Counted from the stretch's first letter, positions 11,208-23,467 are shown. The stretch is 64,000 nucleotides of DNA from Pezicula radicicola (GCA_003008705.1 PDUO01000030.1:373985-437984); one strand, 5' to 3'. The notes: a model not told the origin generated them from the letters alone. Made by a program: numbers and translations.

Positions 11208-13058
11208 GATTAATCTCCTGGGATCAAGATTTAAGTAATTATATAGAAGCGAAGGATGTCATCTTCTTAATACAATGTATCGCCCAGGTGGGTATAGGTG
11301 GATATAAATGGGAACTTGGAGAATACGATATGAGCTATTCGACTCTTTCATCTCGCTGTTCTTGCAAGTGATGTACACACTCGAACCAAGCTATCATTGC
11401 TAGTCAGCTGCTAGTCAGCCTTCGCCGTGGCCATGGTCTCTATTCTTGACTCGAATCATTCTAATCCATACACATGCCGCTTGGCTCCTTCTTTTGCAAC
11501 ACTATTATATTTAGAAGGATACTCAATCCCAATTAAAAAGCGCCGAACGACAAATTCAAAATCAAAGGTCTAAAATACCTTTTTACTTGTTGCTCGTACC
11601 TAAATTCGAGACAGACGTTTCTTATTTTAAAGAACATATTGCGCTTGTTATAGTTGCGCTCGGTCTTGGCTATGATATGATATCGCTAAGATTTTCGAGG
11701 AAGATACAGTACCGAACCTAACGATCTCCGAACGACAGACTTGGGAGCGAGGATGAGGAGAGAAAGTTCACCCTAATTTATAAAATACCAAAGCCATCTT
11801 ATTCTTCCTTCTTGCATCATCATATTTCTTCCATCCTGGGGTTTTCAGTCAGATATTGATATGTCTTGATATTATTATATCTGCCACTTAGTAACAGGAT
11901 TCCTCCCCTGACTTTACGAGTAATAATACGCGAATTACTAGATGTAGACGCGCAACAAAGAGCCTGTTAACGAATGAGAGTTCGTTGTAAGGCGCTCTAA
12001 TGATTATGACAAGTTGATCGATCGGTCCTTCGCGAACTTTATTTCAACGAACACGGCTCCCATTCAATACTGTATTCTAGAATATCAAGGTCGGCCGAAT
12101 GGGGAAGGTTTCTTGTCGAAAGGTCCAGCCGGTGACAGGCCTTAGCGATGTATGGAATCTTGGCAAGAACCCGAAACAGTATCAGAGTTGGTCGGTTAAA
12201 CTGACTCTCAAACACCATCGTCTCAACCTTTTCCATCTGAACAAGTGGATGGTGCTCAATAGTGCTCCTCTTCTGGTGATCTGAAAGCATAAATCCCCTG
12301 TACTTTTATGCAATACCCAAAAGATCTCTGGCGAACGGCCCTTTAACGTCCCATGTATAGGCTTGCAAGACCATTCAAGACCGGACATTCGTCACTTCGT
12401 CAACGCAATTGGGGTTAGTTCGATTGACTGGTCTTGGCAGCTTCTGGTGCGCGACCTTTATGGTTTATGCCCTGATGGCGATTTTCTATAATCGATGCTC
12501 TTATTAGCCATCACGCTGTGATCTGCTTCACATCGGACGAAGAATGTCGTATCTTATGATTATTTCCACCCGCGCTGAGCATAATAACAAATTCCAGGCT
12601 CAATGTTCCGGGCTGGAAAGTATCGATTCCGGACCTCTTTTGAGCATCATCGTAACTGACACTCGCCGCACCGACGACCTCCGTATGGGGTTCCTTTCTT
12701 TCCTCGAGGCATGCCGAGCACTTCGGCCCCGCGTACGGTTCCTTTTTGGCCCTCGTGACAAGTATCATCGCATCTCTTGGCGTGGGATCATCTGAGGATG
12801 ATGCGAACTGCGCATTGAGGCCTTTTCAGGACGGAGTTCGCTCCACTCCACATGTGGCGAGATTTGTATATAGTGAGTCCATTCACCTTTTTTTCAGGGC
12901 AGGTTTCTTGTCTCAAACCACATTCTTTCTCTTTGCTCTCTCAACACACTTTACTCCCAAACTCACTTTCTTTAATTCGTTTTATTACATTCGTTTTGGC
13001 CGGTCCAATATTGATATTGATTTATCTTTTGTTATATAACACTCTTTAATCGGAAAAT
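11208..13058. other. Intergenic region
   Basis: No supported gene. Overlapping frames on both strands at 12511-12795 sit in a slightly more G/C-rich patch but show no motif. A TATATAG at 12867-12873 and a pyrimidine-rich leader precede the next gene. Confidence 0.5.
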
Positions 13059-14492
13059 ATGCATACCTCCACTGTATTGCTTCTTGCTCTGGGAGCCGTT
13101 TCTCAGGCTAGGTATGCTTTCCACTATAACGTTTTAGACTTCAGTACTAATTTTTGTTTTATAGATTTGGCCAAGAACAAGTCCCTATCGCGGCTATCAC
13201 TGCCTTGAGCAATAGAGGCCAGTCGGGACAAGCCGCCACGCTAGGTGGAGGAGCTATTAGTACACTACTAGGCGCAGCCGACCCATGCGACAAGGTAAAA
13301 GACTACATGCTATCTCTCCCATGTATCAAAGCTAATCAAGCTCATTCACAGTTAACTACAGCCGACAACATCGTTGCAACGCTTGGAACAACCGATGATG
13401 TTATCGCAGCAGCAAAGGGCTTAGTAGCAGCAGAACAAAACACACAAGTTGGAGCACTCCCAAAAGCATGCACAGATGCTTCCCTACCAGCAACAGCCGA
13501 GCTTCGAGGCATAGTTCCTCTCGTCGACCCAGCAGTCGGAGGAGCAGCAACCGAAAATGCAAACTCCAAGACCTCGCTCACGACACCCTTCACCAACACT
13601 GGTTTGAGTGTCGCTGAAATCATGGCTGCAAATGGATTTACCAATATCTCTAGTGCAACGAAAGTAAAGGCCCGAACTGTTCGGTACTCTGGTGAGTTGC
13701 ACTCCAGATCCGATTCCTCTTCCATCTCCAACACCAAGAGAAAGGGAAGAAGAGGATTCATCGCTTGTAAACATTGCTCATTGGATTTCTCATCAACAGG
13801 TGCCAAGGTCGTTTCGAAGAGAGCCACTCTTGATCTAGGAACTTGCAAAGATGCAACTATTGCTTTTGGGATTCAAGACCGGGCTCAAGCTTCTTTTGAA
13901 CCTAATGATTTGACGGATTTCAATCATGGGTCTGCCTTGGCTATTGATGTTATTGCTAGCTTTATTTGTGGACAGCTCGGAAGCAAGTGCCAGGCTGGTG
14001 ATGATGCTATTGCTGCTTGTGCTACTGCTCAGGTTGCTACCTGTAAGTTCATCACTCCAAACCCCAACCTCAACTCCAAACAAACAAAAACTAACACCCC
14101 AAACAGCAGGAAAAACCGGCCAAGCAGCAGCAGACGCCTACAATGCAATCATGAAATCCGGAGCCGCAACCTCCCGCAAGAACAGAAGAGCAGTCGGCTC
14201 AACTGGTCTCGACTTCGGACTCTGCACCCCAACAATGGATTTCCAAGCCGGCCGAGCTGGTAGAAAAGCAACAGAATTCACATTTCAAGCAACTGATTCT
14301 CTGATCGCTACTGGTCAACAAGATGCTCTCAATCCAGCTATTATTGTTAACCGGATTTGTGATCAGTTGACTAATGTTTGCAATGCCACTGCTGCTGCCA
14401 AGACGGCTTGTGCAAGTGCTAAGGCGAATGTTAACCCTGCTGCAAAGAATCAGTCTACGGCTGATACTTTTAATGCCGCGCTTGGGTTTTAA
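13059..14492 (+). CDS. Secreted protein with two related Cys-containing repeats and dibasic sites
   Basis: Preferred model: exons 13059-13111, 13165-13294, 13352-13691, 13800-14042 and 14107-14492; 383 residues. The first exon gives a signal peptide (MHTSTVLLLALGAVSQA). After an N-terminal part two related units follow: one from about residue 183 (LDLGTCKDATIAFG ... FICGQLGSKC) and one from about 284 (LDFGLCTPTMDFQ ... RICDQLTNVC). Each unit is directly preceded by a dibasic pair (KR 181-182; RR 282-283), consistent with Kex2 cleavage into separate peptides. Introns 2 (57 bp) and 3 (108 bp) are multiples of three and stop-free, so retention would still be translated. I know similar fungal extracellular proteins but no assigned function; a cell-surface or wall role is inferred. 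Confidence 0.75.
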
Positions 14493-15723
14493 GGATGGGT
14501 TGAAGGGTTGTTGATGGGGTGATGGGAAAGGGAGGGAATTTAAAAGGGAAGGAGGGAGGATGGGTGATGGGTTTTTGGGATGATGGAGATTTGGATGGTT
14601 ACTTTTTATGACTTCTATGAATCTATGATCCTTATAAAACAAACGTTCTATCTTCCATGTTGCTTGCTTTTTACGAAGTGTCCCCGATTATTAGTAGGAG
14701 TGCAGGTAGGCTAATATCAGGATCCAAGTAGCAAGACTAGAACACCGTTGATGTCAGAGGGAACAGATTAAGGTCGCTTAACCCTTAAAATTGTACTACT
14801 CCCCCCTAAAGATTCCGCATACATTCGCTAAACATTAGCGACAACAGATCGCTTCCTTCGTATTATCTCACACTTATACCACGCTACTGCAGCTTACTAC
14901 TTACCAGTTCCTGTGGCGTAAGAGTAATAGATAGGTCTAGACTTAGAAATATCGCTGGTATTAATATCTAGCAATAGGACACTCAAACATTATTCCTTGG
15001 AGTAGAAGTGACCTCATCATATACCAACACAAACACGAAATAATCACAGGCTGATATTGTAACCTAGTACTTCTGTATTCCCTTCCCTGGAAAACTAGCC
15101 ATTTGGGCAGGGATTTAACACTCTGCTCGTCTACAATCGCTTAACGCGTCTGAGAGGTAAATACAGGAAGTTTATTGGCTAGAACTACTCTATCTGATAG
15201 ATACTTTATTGCATGTCTCTATAACCTAAGCGTTAGTTAGTATTCGAGGGAAAGGGATAATAAGCCTTTGACGTGTCTACTTGTACGAAAGTGTACTAGT
15301 GCTGATTTGTATACCGTTGTAAAATTAGTATCAAAATGCAGCCACCAACTTAATTGCGAGTACATAAGTCGGGGCTACTGTATTAGCGAGACTAACGATT
15401 ATAGTATACCAGTCCCCTGGAGAAAATTGTGGGGTGTGCAGTTTATTGTTTCAAGCCGTTGGGAGACAAGGAGGTCTTGAGCTTGCATTCTAGATAAACT
15501 TAAACCATCCCTCTAGGATGCGAACTCTACTGGCTTGGTCATGAAGAGAAGGACTTAAATAATTGTATAGATCTACCATAACGTATTTACCTAGGAGCTT
15601 TTAAAAGTAATGATTATTAGGGACGTTTAGCTATAGAGTTTAATGGTATTCCATAAGTTGAATATACTCTAAGAGGCCTAAACCCCCGTAATTAATCAGC
15701 ACAGTCCGGAATCAATCGGAATA

Positions 15724-15837
15724 CGAAGGCCAGATTTTTTGGTATTGAGCCTGGTCCAAGCGTTTCGGCTACGAAATCGATTGATTTGGGTGAAGAAACG
15801 CTTGGACCAGCCCCAAGACTTAAAAATCTATCCTTCG
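15724..15837. repeat. Foldback element: 43-bp inverted repeat with 28-nt loop
   Basis: Arms 15724-15766 and 15795-15837 match at 36 of 43 positions; the inner 16 bp (CTGGTCCAAGCGTTTC and its complement) are perfect. No coding capacity. It resembles a small MITE-like foldback or a large hairpin. Confidence 0.8.
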
Positions 15838-15840
15838 TAG

Positions 15841-16250
15841 TATAATATTTGTAGGGGTAGTTATTTTAAAGAGCGAATATATATATTTACATCTGTAAAT
15901 AGCTCTAGTGCCTAAATAGGAGATTATTAAGCTTAAATACGGAAAATGTATACTAAAACATATAAACGTAAGTAATAAAGTAAATAGCTTTATATTATAT
16001 ATATTAACTTATAAAAAAAAAAAGGTAATATAAAATAAGATACTATATAAGTATTATAACTATTATTATAATCTATATACTCCTAATATATTATTATAGT
16101 ATAGTATAATAAATTATATGTTTACTTAATATAGGAATACAGCTTATAGTTTAAAAATTACATTCTTATAAAAGGTATAATGCAAAAGCTGGTTTTTGTA
16201 AAATGTAAATACCTTATAAAATAGTGCTGTTTTAGTAATAGTAAGGAATT
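15841..16250. other. Extremely A/T-rich block
   Basis: Long runs of TATA and ATTATT steps with very few G or C, unlike the flanks. This is typical of RIP-mutated DNA in ascomycetes; no gene or intact repeat remains. Confidence 0.65.
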
Positions 16251-17523
16251 ACATATCCGGGGTAAACTCTGTTGCTAAACGTCCCTATTGGGAACCACAC
16301 GCGGGCAGGCAAAAGGTGTGTATTCTGTAAGGAGCAAAGGAAGCTCCGAAATGGGCCTATTTTTAGGAAGACAATCACATGACTATTCCCACTCAACAGA
16401 AGCGGACTTTTCTCTTTAATGTTTTTATTTAATAACTCACGGTGGTCAATGGGTCTAGAACGGAGCCCGCGAGGGGGCATGTTTTGGTATGAGATCATCC
16501 TACGTTTCGAACTGCAGTTCCATATTTTAGATTATTGCGATTCGAGTACTTAGCGAGGGGTGATCCATAGAGTTTAGGATAACTCTAAACGCATGCAACA
16601 TGCTTGTAGCACTTCTTATCGGTACTAGTTGTCCAAGAAACACAGCCTGGAAGTCTTCAACATAAATGGAACTCTATAAGACTTCAGGTTGAGTGAAATT
16701 CCAAAACCCTAAATAAATCCAGTTCCATGGTATGTTGGGCTACACAGTACGGCAATGCAGCCTAGACAAAGTATGAACCCTCGAGCACCATATAATGAAA
16801 AGTGGTAAATGTGGTAAAATATGAGAAATATTGGTAATGGTCGAAAATCATGTATATTCTGGCCTTTGAATCTACGGGGATTTCTACACTATTTATACAC
16901 AAAATGAGCATCGCAAGGGCCTCGTTTCCCATACTAATTGAGCAGNTTTTGATGTCAAATGGTCAAGCCAACAGTGCTCTGATCCTCCACTAATTAGAGC
17001 CCATGGCGACCAGTGGAAATGAGGTTATATTAGTATTACACGTGATCTGCGCCCGACACAAAGTCAGTATATTTGCATTCTTTATTCTCCGGTTGCTCAG
17101 TCAAACTTATCGCAATAACCTCTTGTTATTATTTCTGCGTCCGGGGCGGATTTTTTGTAATAATTTTCGTATCTTAACCTCTGTCATAGAAAGCTCCTAA
17201 GTGGATGATTTTAATAGAAAGTTCCTAGTTAGCCGAACTCCCCGCACTTAGACCAAGACTTACCAAGACAAGGCAAAGGCTATTGCATCCGTATCCTAAA
17301 GCAGTCTGTCGATCCCGCGGATCGTGGACCGTGAACTGAGCGAATGGATTTTGGTTGGCTAGGAGAATACAAACACATTCTTTGCATATACGAAAGTAAG
17401 AAACGTGGAAGACAATATAAACTACTACAACACCCCATAATTTCCCTTTTCAATTCCCTCACCTTCACGACTCCCCTCATTTCAACTCATCCACCAAAAA
17501 TTCCAACCAGTCGTCAAACCACC

Positions 17524-18300
17524 ATGCATCCATTCCCACTCTCCCTCCTCCTACTCAGCATCATAACACTCATCAGTGCAGCAACCCACAACATAAACGT
17601 AGGCAACAACCTCCAAACAATCGGAAATCTAGTCTTCACCCCCAATGTAACCGAAGCGTTACCAGGCGATACAGTAATCTTCCATTTCTATCCGGGAGCT
17701 CACGATGTAGTTCAAGGCGAATTCAATATTCCTTGTCAACCTGCCGCCTCCGGTGGTTTTTATTCGGGGGTTATTAATTCGAAGGGTGGGGACGCGGATA
17801 GGATTTTTAATATTACTATTAATAATACGGCGCCTGTTTGGCTTTATTGTTCTCAGGGTACACATTGTAAGAATGGGATGGTTGGGGCTATTAATCCTCC
17901 GTAAGTTGTTTTTGTCAATACAAATACCTTTTTTTTTGGTTATCCTTTTTTCGTTTTGAGGGATATGGGAAAGTGGGCGAAGCAAAGAGATGGGATGCTA
18001 ATTAGAATTAGGGCTGGTGCGTTGAATTCATATAAACTTGCTGCTTCATCGATAAATACTAGTGTCACACCAAACGTTGTCGCAGGTGGAATCGTAGCGA
18101 CAAATCCGAATTATACAGCTCCTTCGAGCTCGACTTCTGGTACTGGGACGGCTACTTCGACTGGTGCTAGTGGGACGGGAAGTGCTAGTACTGCTTCGAG
18201 TACTAGTTCGGCTTCGATGATAATGTCAACTGAGACTCTGGAGAAGGTAATGGGCATGGTATCCTTGGTGGCTCTGGGAACATTTATGGGCTTTGTTTGA
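17524..18300 (+). CDS. GPI-anchored cupredoxin (plastocyanin-like) surface protein
   Basis: Exons 17524-17900 and about 18012-18300 (an acceptor 6 nt upstream is also possible); 221 residues. A signal peptide (MHPFPLSLLLLSIITLISA) is followed by one cupredoxin domain (about 22-125). The type-1 copper set is complete: H60 (PGAHDVV), then C109, H114 and M119 in C-x4-H-x4-M spacing. After it come a Ser/Thr-rich stalk and a hydrophobic C-terminus (LVALGTFMGFV) suited to GPI attachment. Fungal proteins of this layout are called extracellular serine-rich or plastocyanin-like proteins; some are copper-bound surface proteins, mostly of unknown role. It is an electron-transfer or copper-binding fold, not a known enzyme. 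The start codon is the first ATG giving the signal peptide. Confidence 0.87.
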
Positions 18301-19048
18301 AGTAGGGAGTGGAATCGAGGGGGAATTTCTTGTATCTTTACTGTGATGGATTTGTGATGTGGATGATTTTATATAGTTTCTGAAAGTTGAGCGAATATCC
18401 TTGTACCTTTTTTTCTGTACTAATATTATATTTCGCTTCCATAAATCCATTACTCTTGTTACATATAGTTAGTAAGGTTTCAGTCGTGGGAGTTTTAGTG
18501 GGGTACGCGTAAGACTTCGCAAGACATCAGTAAGTCATGATGATTAAACTTTTGAATGGCTGTCGCACGAACACTTTATATGCAGGGTGGATGAGCTGCG
18601 GAGAAACCGAGTGAATATTACTCTGTAATTTGCACAGGCCAGTCGGAATAGAAGAGGACATGAAGTTGAATAAACAGGTGCTGATGCCGGAAGGTTGGGT
18701 TGGTGTCGTGATTACTTGAGTATGAGTCGCTTATTTGCATCGATTCGTCGCTGGATAATCCTGCTCCACTTCAGCTATCTGACTTGATTGCATTTAGATT
18801 GAATTTAAGCTACTGTGATTGATCTTTACTAAGCTATCCAAAGTAAATTTAAAGTGATTTAGTCGATCTAAAACAAGTGTCGAAAGTTAAACGGCATGGC
18901 GGACACAGCATTCCACAGGAAATATTCTCGTATTTATAGATATGGCTAACACCGTGTCTCTTGTTAGTAAGTACGAAACGTACTTTAGCATACGAATTTC
19001 GTCTGTGCAACTACATCGAGACGTTTTGAATACACTTGCTTATAGTTT
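18301..19048. other. Convergent intergenic region
   Basis: 3' ends of the cupredoxin (plus) and bZIP (minus) genes face each other. I see nothing else in it. Confidence 0.6.
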
Positions 19049-20260
19049 TTAACCTGTAGCTATTCCCATATCCAAACCGTAAAGCTCGCAAACCAAAGGC
19101 TTCTCACCACGCCTGGCACGCCAATAATTCGTGGACTGAAGTAATTCTATGCACCCCTTAACAGTCCAACCCCAATTCCTCAAGAACGTTTCACTAACCT
19201 CCCAACCATTAGGATCCCAAGGTTCACCCCAGACAATAAGGCCCGTCTGCTCATTCGTAATATCTTCAAACTCTACCAGATCATTACACAACTGATCTTC
19301 GTCGTATGAATCTCCAGCTAGTAGTAAATTGTCTCTCATCTTTGGGATAGGCCATAGATCAATCCACGGATGATGTTTAATTGTTCGTTGAACGTGGGTT
19401 GGACGTAGAGCTTGAGGACAGGGAGGCTCGTTGTCTTGTGGGAGTCCGTTCCAGGGTGATATGGGATCGGTACATTCGAGCCATTCTAGAGTCCAACCCA
19501 ATGTGAGGGTATTTCTAATGAGGGCACGAAAAACGTTGAATTGGATTAGTGTTAGAAGTTGATCAACACGTGGTGAGCCTAGCATATAATCTCGACGAGC
19601 TAGGTCCTCAAACCTGGCCATCACGACCTCAAGATGAGCCCGGCCAAGGCAGCGTGAGCCACGTCCTGCCACCCATTTCTTCTGTCCTGCAGCCCCTGGC
19701 GGGTCAGTTGTACAACTGCTGGCAGAACCAGAACCACCTTCCTCAACTTGTATCTCATCAACGGGTCCGACGGCGGCAAGGAGGTCTTTGAACTTTCCAG
19801 AAAGCTGCGGTTGTTGTGGTGCCATAAGAGTAGTGGGGCTAGCATCAGGTTTGGGCTGCACGATTTTTGGTTTAGCGCCACGTCTTCTCCCTGTGGAGCA
19901 CAAAATATATTAGCTCCTGACAAGACACTTTTGTCTGAGCTGACTTAGCAGCACTGGACGCAATCAACCGGGGAGTGGAATACTACGGGAGAAATACTTA
20001 CTGTAAATCCTCTGATTTAAACGATTCTGTAACTTTCTTCTCTCGGCTGCGCTGTTACGTCCCGTCCAATCGTCCTCAGCACATCGGACCTCGATCTGTT
20101 GTGGCATCTGGCCTAGCTCAACTGCAGGTTGGCTTCCATGATTACTGTCAACTGCAGCAGGCATGATCAGGACTGGCATATGGCTGTTATCTGGAGCACT
20201 CATGGGTTTGATACAGGAGAGGCCATCTTCCTTGAGCTGTAATTGACGTTGGACCGACAT
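19049..20260 (-). CDS. bZIP-type transcription factor with DUF3425-like C-terminus
   Basis: Two exons, 20260-20002 and 19890-19049, with a 111-bp intron that splits the basic region; 366 residues. Splicing joins DDWTGRNSAAERRKLQNRLNQ to RIYRRRRGAKPK (about residues 63-95), a good match to the fungal bZIP basic region and a nuclear targeting signal. A clear leucine heptad does not follow; a Gln/Pro-rich linker does. The rest (about 170-366) is Trp-rich and resembles DUF3425, common in fungal bZIP regulators of stress and secondary metabolism. The gene is divergent from the aldo-keto reductase with about 630 bp between starts, so it may regulate that gene; this is inference. Family confident, target unknown. 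Confidence 0.83.
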
Positions 20261-20888
20261 AACTGTGCAAAGTCGCGGGGTGTAAATGGTGGGGTGCTTT
20301 CGGACTTTATATGCAGCTTGCTTATCCTATGTCATTGATCTCGGGCCCCCTAAACGCGTAAATATGCATCGACGGCCCACTAATTGCAGGGCTTCACAGC
20401 GTACCGAGCATGCTAACCAAAAGCCGACACGGCATTTCTGCGGGGTTGCAGGGGCTGAAGCGACCTTTTTTTGTTCCTCGCCCGGACTTCAACGGCGTTA
20501 GCTGCAAGCCCCGAAGTCACTCTCCTACAATCAACACCACAACTCACTGCATCGTGGTGTGTTTGTGCTGTATTCTACTGTGTCCCACGGCGGAAGCAAG
20601 GAATTAAGCCCATTCATATGCAGATTGGTGCCCATATCCTGGCAGAGAATGTGTCGGAAGCTCAGACGATACCATGGAGAGTTCCACTTCTGCCAGCGAC
20701 AGTAACAGCTCTTCTTGCTATCCCAGAAACTGAATGAGCTCCTTTCCAGCCTATATAAGTTCTGCTTCTCCCTCCTGTACACCGATCTAATCCTCCAATC
20801 CTCAGCTTTCTAGTCATTGTAGCCACACGATCCCTCATACAAACCTCGAATTCAACCCTCCAAGAACAACACTACTCAAGTAGTTATC
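20261..20888. promoter_or_regulatory. Shared divergent promoter of bZIP and aldo-keto reductase genes
   Basis: The 628 bp between the two ATGs must contain both promoters. A TATA box (TATATAAG, 20752-20759) followed by a C/T-rich leader is placed for the reductase. An ACGCGT hexamer lies near 20353. I found no clear bZIP palindrome. Confidence 0.5.
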
Positions 20889-22058
20889 ATGGCACCTCCA
20901 TTTCCCGCACCACCGCCACCTGAATCCCCTCTCTTCCGTCACCGCCAACTTGCTCCGACTGCCAATGTCAGAGTCTCCCCAATATGCCTCGGAGCCATGA
21001 ACTTCGGTGAGGCCCACAAAGCGCGTTTGGGCGAATGCAGCAAGGAGACAGCCTTTGATATCCTCGATACCTTCAAGAATGCCGGTGGAAATTTTGTTGA
21101 CACGGCAAATGGATACCAGAACGGAGAGTCAGAGCAATGGCTTGGAGAGTGGCTCACTTCACGCAAGTGCCGCGACGAGATGGTCATTGCCACGAAATTC
21201 TCAACCGCCTACCGTTTACACGAGAAGGAAAAGATCCAATCTAACTTTGGTGGTAACGGCACCAAATCCCTTCGTGTATCGGTCGACAACTCCCTAAAGA
21301 ACTTGCAGACCTCTTACATTGACTTACTGTACCTGCATTGGTGGGACTATGCCACCACCATCCCCGAGTTGATGCACAGTCTCAATGATCTTGTCGTCTC
21401 TGGGAAAGTTATGTACCTTGGTATCTCTGACACACCTGCCTGGGTCGTAGCAAAGGCCAATCAATACGCACGCGATCACGGTCTACGTCAATTCGTCGTC
21501 TACCAAGGAATGTGGAATGCAGCAATGCGTGACTTCGAGCGTGATATCATCCCTATGTGCAAGGACGAAGGGATGGCTTTGCTACCATATGGTACATTGG
21601 GACAAGGAAAGTTCCAGACCGAGGCTGGCTATAAAGAGCGTGAGAAAAATAACCCTGGCCGGAAGGGCAAGCCATCTTCTGTCCAGAAGGCTGTCTCCAA
21701 GGTCATGGAGCAGCTTGCTGTTGTCAAGGATACAGCAATTACTAGTATCGCCATGGCGTACGTCATGCAGAAGGCACCATACGTCTTCCCACTTGTTGGA
21801 GGCCGAAAAGTCGAGCACATCAAGGGCAATATCGAGGCGCTCAAGATTGATCTCACTGAAGAGGATATGGCCAAGATTGAGGACGCTTACAGATTTGATC
21901 CAGGCTTCCCACAATCCTTTCTCAGCGGCTCTCTCTTTAATGATGAGGATAGCAAACCTGAAATCCCCGAGGGCCCTAAAGATGTGTGGCTGACTAATAT
22001 TATGGGCACCTTTGACTGGGTGGAGGGAACAAAACCTATCAAGGCTTTCCAGAAGTGA
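20889..22058 (+). CDS. Aldo-keto reductase of the aryl-alcohol dehydrogenase / norsolorinic acid reductase type
   Basis: Single exon, 389 residues, cytosolic. The AKR catalytic tetrad is visible: D71 and Y76 (FVDTANGYQNGESE), K103 (ATKFS) and H150 (LYLHWWD). The (beta/alpha)8 order is complete, including the C-terminal NADPH-binding block (PLVGGRKVEHIKGNIEAL). The length and the ANGYQ(N)GESE signature place it with AKR9 enzymes such as fungal aryl-alcohol dehydrogenases and the norsolorinic acid reductases (NorA/NorB) of aflatoxin-type pathways. It should reduce an aromatic aldehyde or ketone with NADPH. There is no polyketide synthase in the window, so a role in toxin synthesis is not supported. 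It may respond to the divergent bZIP factor. Confidence 0.92.
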   Translation: MAPPFPAPPPPESPLFRHRQLAPTANVRVSPICLGAMNFGEAHKARLGECSKETAFDILDTFKNAGGNFVDTANGYQNGESEQWLGEWLTSRKCRDEMVIATKFSTAYRLHEKEKIQSNFGGNGTKSLRVSVDNSLKNLQTSYIDLLYLHWWDYATTIPELMHSLNDLVVSGKVMYLGISDTPAWVVAKANQYARDHGLRQFVVYQGMWNAAMRDFERDIIPMCKDEGMALLPYGTLGQGKFQTEAGYKEREKNNPGRKGKPSSVQKAVSKVMEQLAVVKDTAITSIAMAYVMQKAPYVFPLVGGRKVEHIKGNIEALKIDLTEEDMAKIEDAYRFDPGFPQSFLSGSLFNDEDSKPEIPEGPKDVWLTNIMGTFDWVEGTKPIKAFQK

Positions 22059-23467
22059 AGAAGTCAGCGAAATGAATCTTGAAATAACAAAGATAGATAG
22101 CAGGGAACAATTGGTTGGGAAGAGGGTCTTATTGTTCTCTTTGTAACGCATATCTTCAAAATAAAACTATGTTGTTGCAACCACAGCTCAAGTGCTCCCT
22201 TGTTCGATATCGATCAACTTTCCTTTCATATAGCGCAAGGTTCGTTGAAGAGAACAAATTGTAATTCAGGTAATTTCTGAAGACAAGGGCATTGCAGTTC
22301 ATCGTACCTTCCAAGTCCTATACTCCTTGACAACCGATGCCACTAAAATCTTTCAGCGGTATGGACATCTCGAAATTTCGTTATTACTTTGCGAATCCTC
22401 TCTTGACTAACAGCAACTACAACGTCACATGTAACCCATCACACGTCACACATCACACTGCTCGCCGCCCTCCTCACCACTACCGCCCAATTCAATTCAA
22501 TCATAAAAATCAAATCAGTTATCCAAATCAAACCAGCTCCAACTCCAGCTCCAGCCCAGCTTTTAACCCAACAACAGAGACCAAGACCTGGGACCGAGAC
22601 TTCAGCTGTCGAACCAAGCACTGACACAGCTGCAGAGTCGCAACTACAACTACAAGCTCCAACTACACCACGACAATGCATTCCACCCCTTAAATTACTC
22701 ACACATACAACTCACTCTCACCACCCTCCTCGCACATCTCGCCATGTCTACGTTACTCCTATAGCTTCAGTTTCACGTAATTCACCTTGGCCACCAAAGT
22801 CTACCAAGGTTAACCAGCAGGGTGATGTTGAAATGGCACCTGTAGTGAAGACTATGCCATAAAATGTACCCGACATATAGTACAATCTCCATCTGCGCAA
22901 AACAATTTGCAGCAAGAGAGGAGGAAATAGGATATTCGGCGATACGTAGTGACATCGAGAAGTAAGCTTTGCTCTTGAGTCTTGAATTACTAGCATCTCT
23001 TTAGTAATTTAAACAGCTGCTGACTCATTTCTGTATAGCCATTTGAGTTTGGTCGGGATCAGCCTTGTGTTGGGTATAGTCAGGGTAGTAAACTACTCCT
23101 GGCTAACTTTTTGGGCCGTCCTGTACATGCCATTGTATTGGAGCGAATACTACAACCATCGCCGTATTTCTCACTAGCACCCCCACTGATACCGTCAACA
23201 AGAACTCAGGTGCATCTCCTCTGGTAGAACGAGCTCTGGCGAAGGTCCTAGTTTTTGGCTTTTTTTTTTCTTCTTCGGGCGTAATTTGTTGTTTTGAAGT
23301 ACGGCAGTACGAGCTTCAAGTCAAATAGCTAGATCAAGTAAGTTAGTTGAAAAGAAAGACCTTATGGTAGGGACTGTATCGTGCCGAACATATTACAATT
23401 TCTATAAGAAGGGAGAAATGACTCCGGGAGGTTGCAGATTCGATACGATTATTTATTCAAGAAACGC
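22059..23467. other. Convergent intergenic region
   Basis: Lies between the reductase and the Zn2Cys6 regulator 3' ends. Low-complexity ACACATCACAC-type sequence near 22430-22460 and a T-rich run near 23270. No gene supported. Confidence 0.55.

Larger units (their letters stand above)
14493..17523. other. Repeat-rich, partly A/T-rich island
   Basis: About 3 kb with no credible gene. It includes a foldback element (15724-15837) and an almost purely A/T stretch (15841-16250). The many TpA steps and short broken frames suggest mutated transposon remains. There is one ambiguous base (n) at 16946. Confidence 0.6.

Noticed and set aside
12511..12795. Frames on both strands in a G/C-richer patch
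   Set aside because: Mutual shadows without motif; neither connects to an exon with good splice sites.
13342..13848. 168-codon minus-strand frame
   Set aside because: Antisense shadow of the secreted repeat protein, whose signal peptide, repeats and splice sites are coherent.
15268..15480. 70-codon plus-strand frame in the same island
   Set aside because: No ATG-led conserved sequence, no splice partner, surrounded by TpA-rich decayed DNA.
16232..16498. 88-codon minus-strand frame in the A/T-rich island
   Set aside because: Flanked by RIP-like sequence, no motif; may be a transposon remnant but cannot be shown.
21582..22151. 189-codon minus-strand frame
   Set aside because: Antisense of the aldo-keto reductase with its intact catalytic tetrad.
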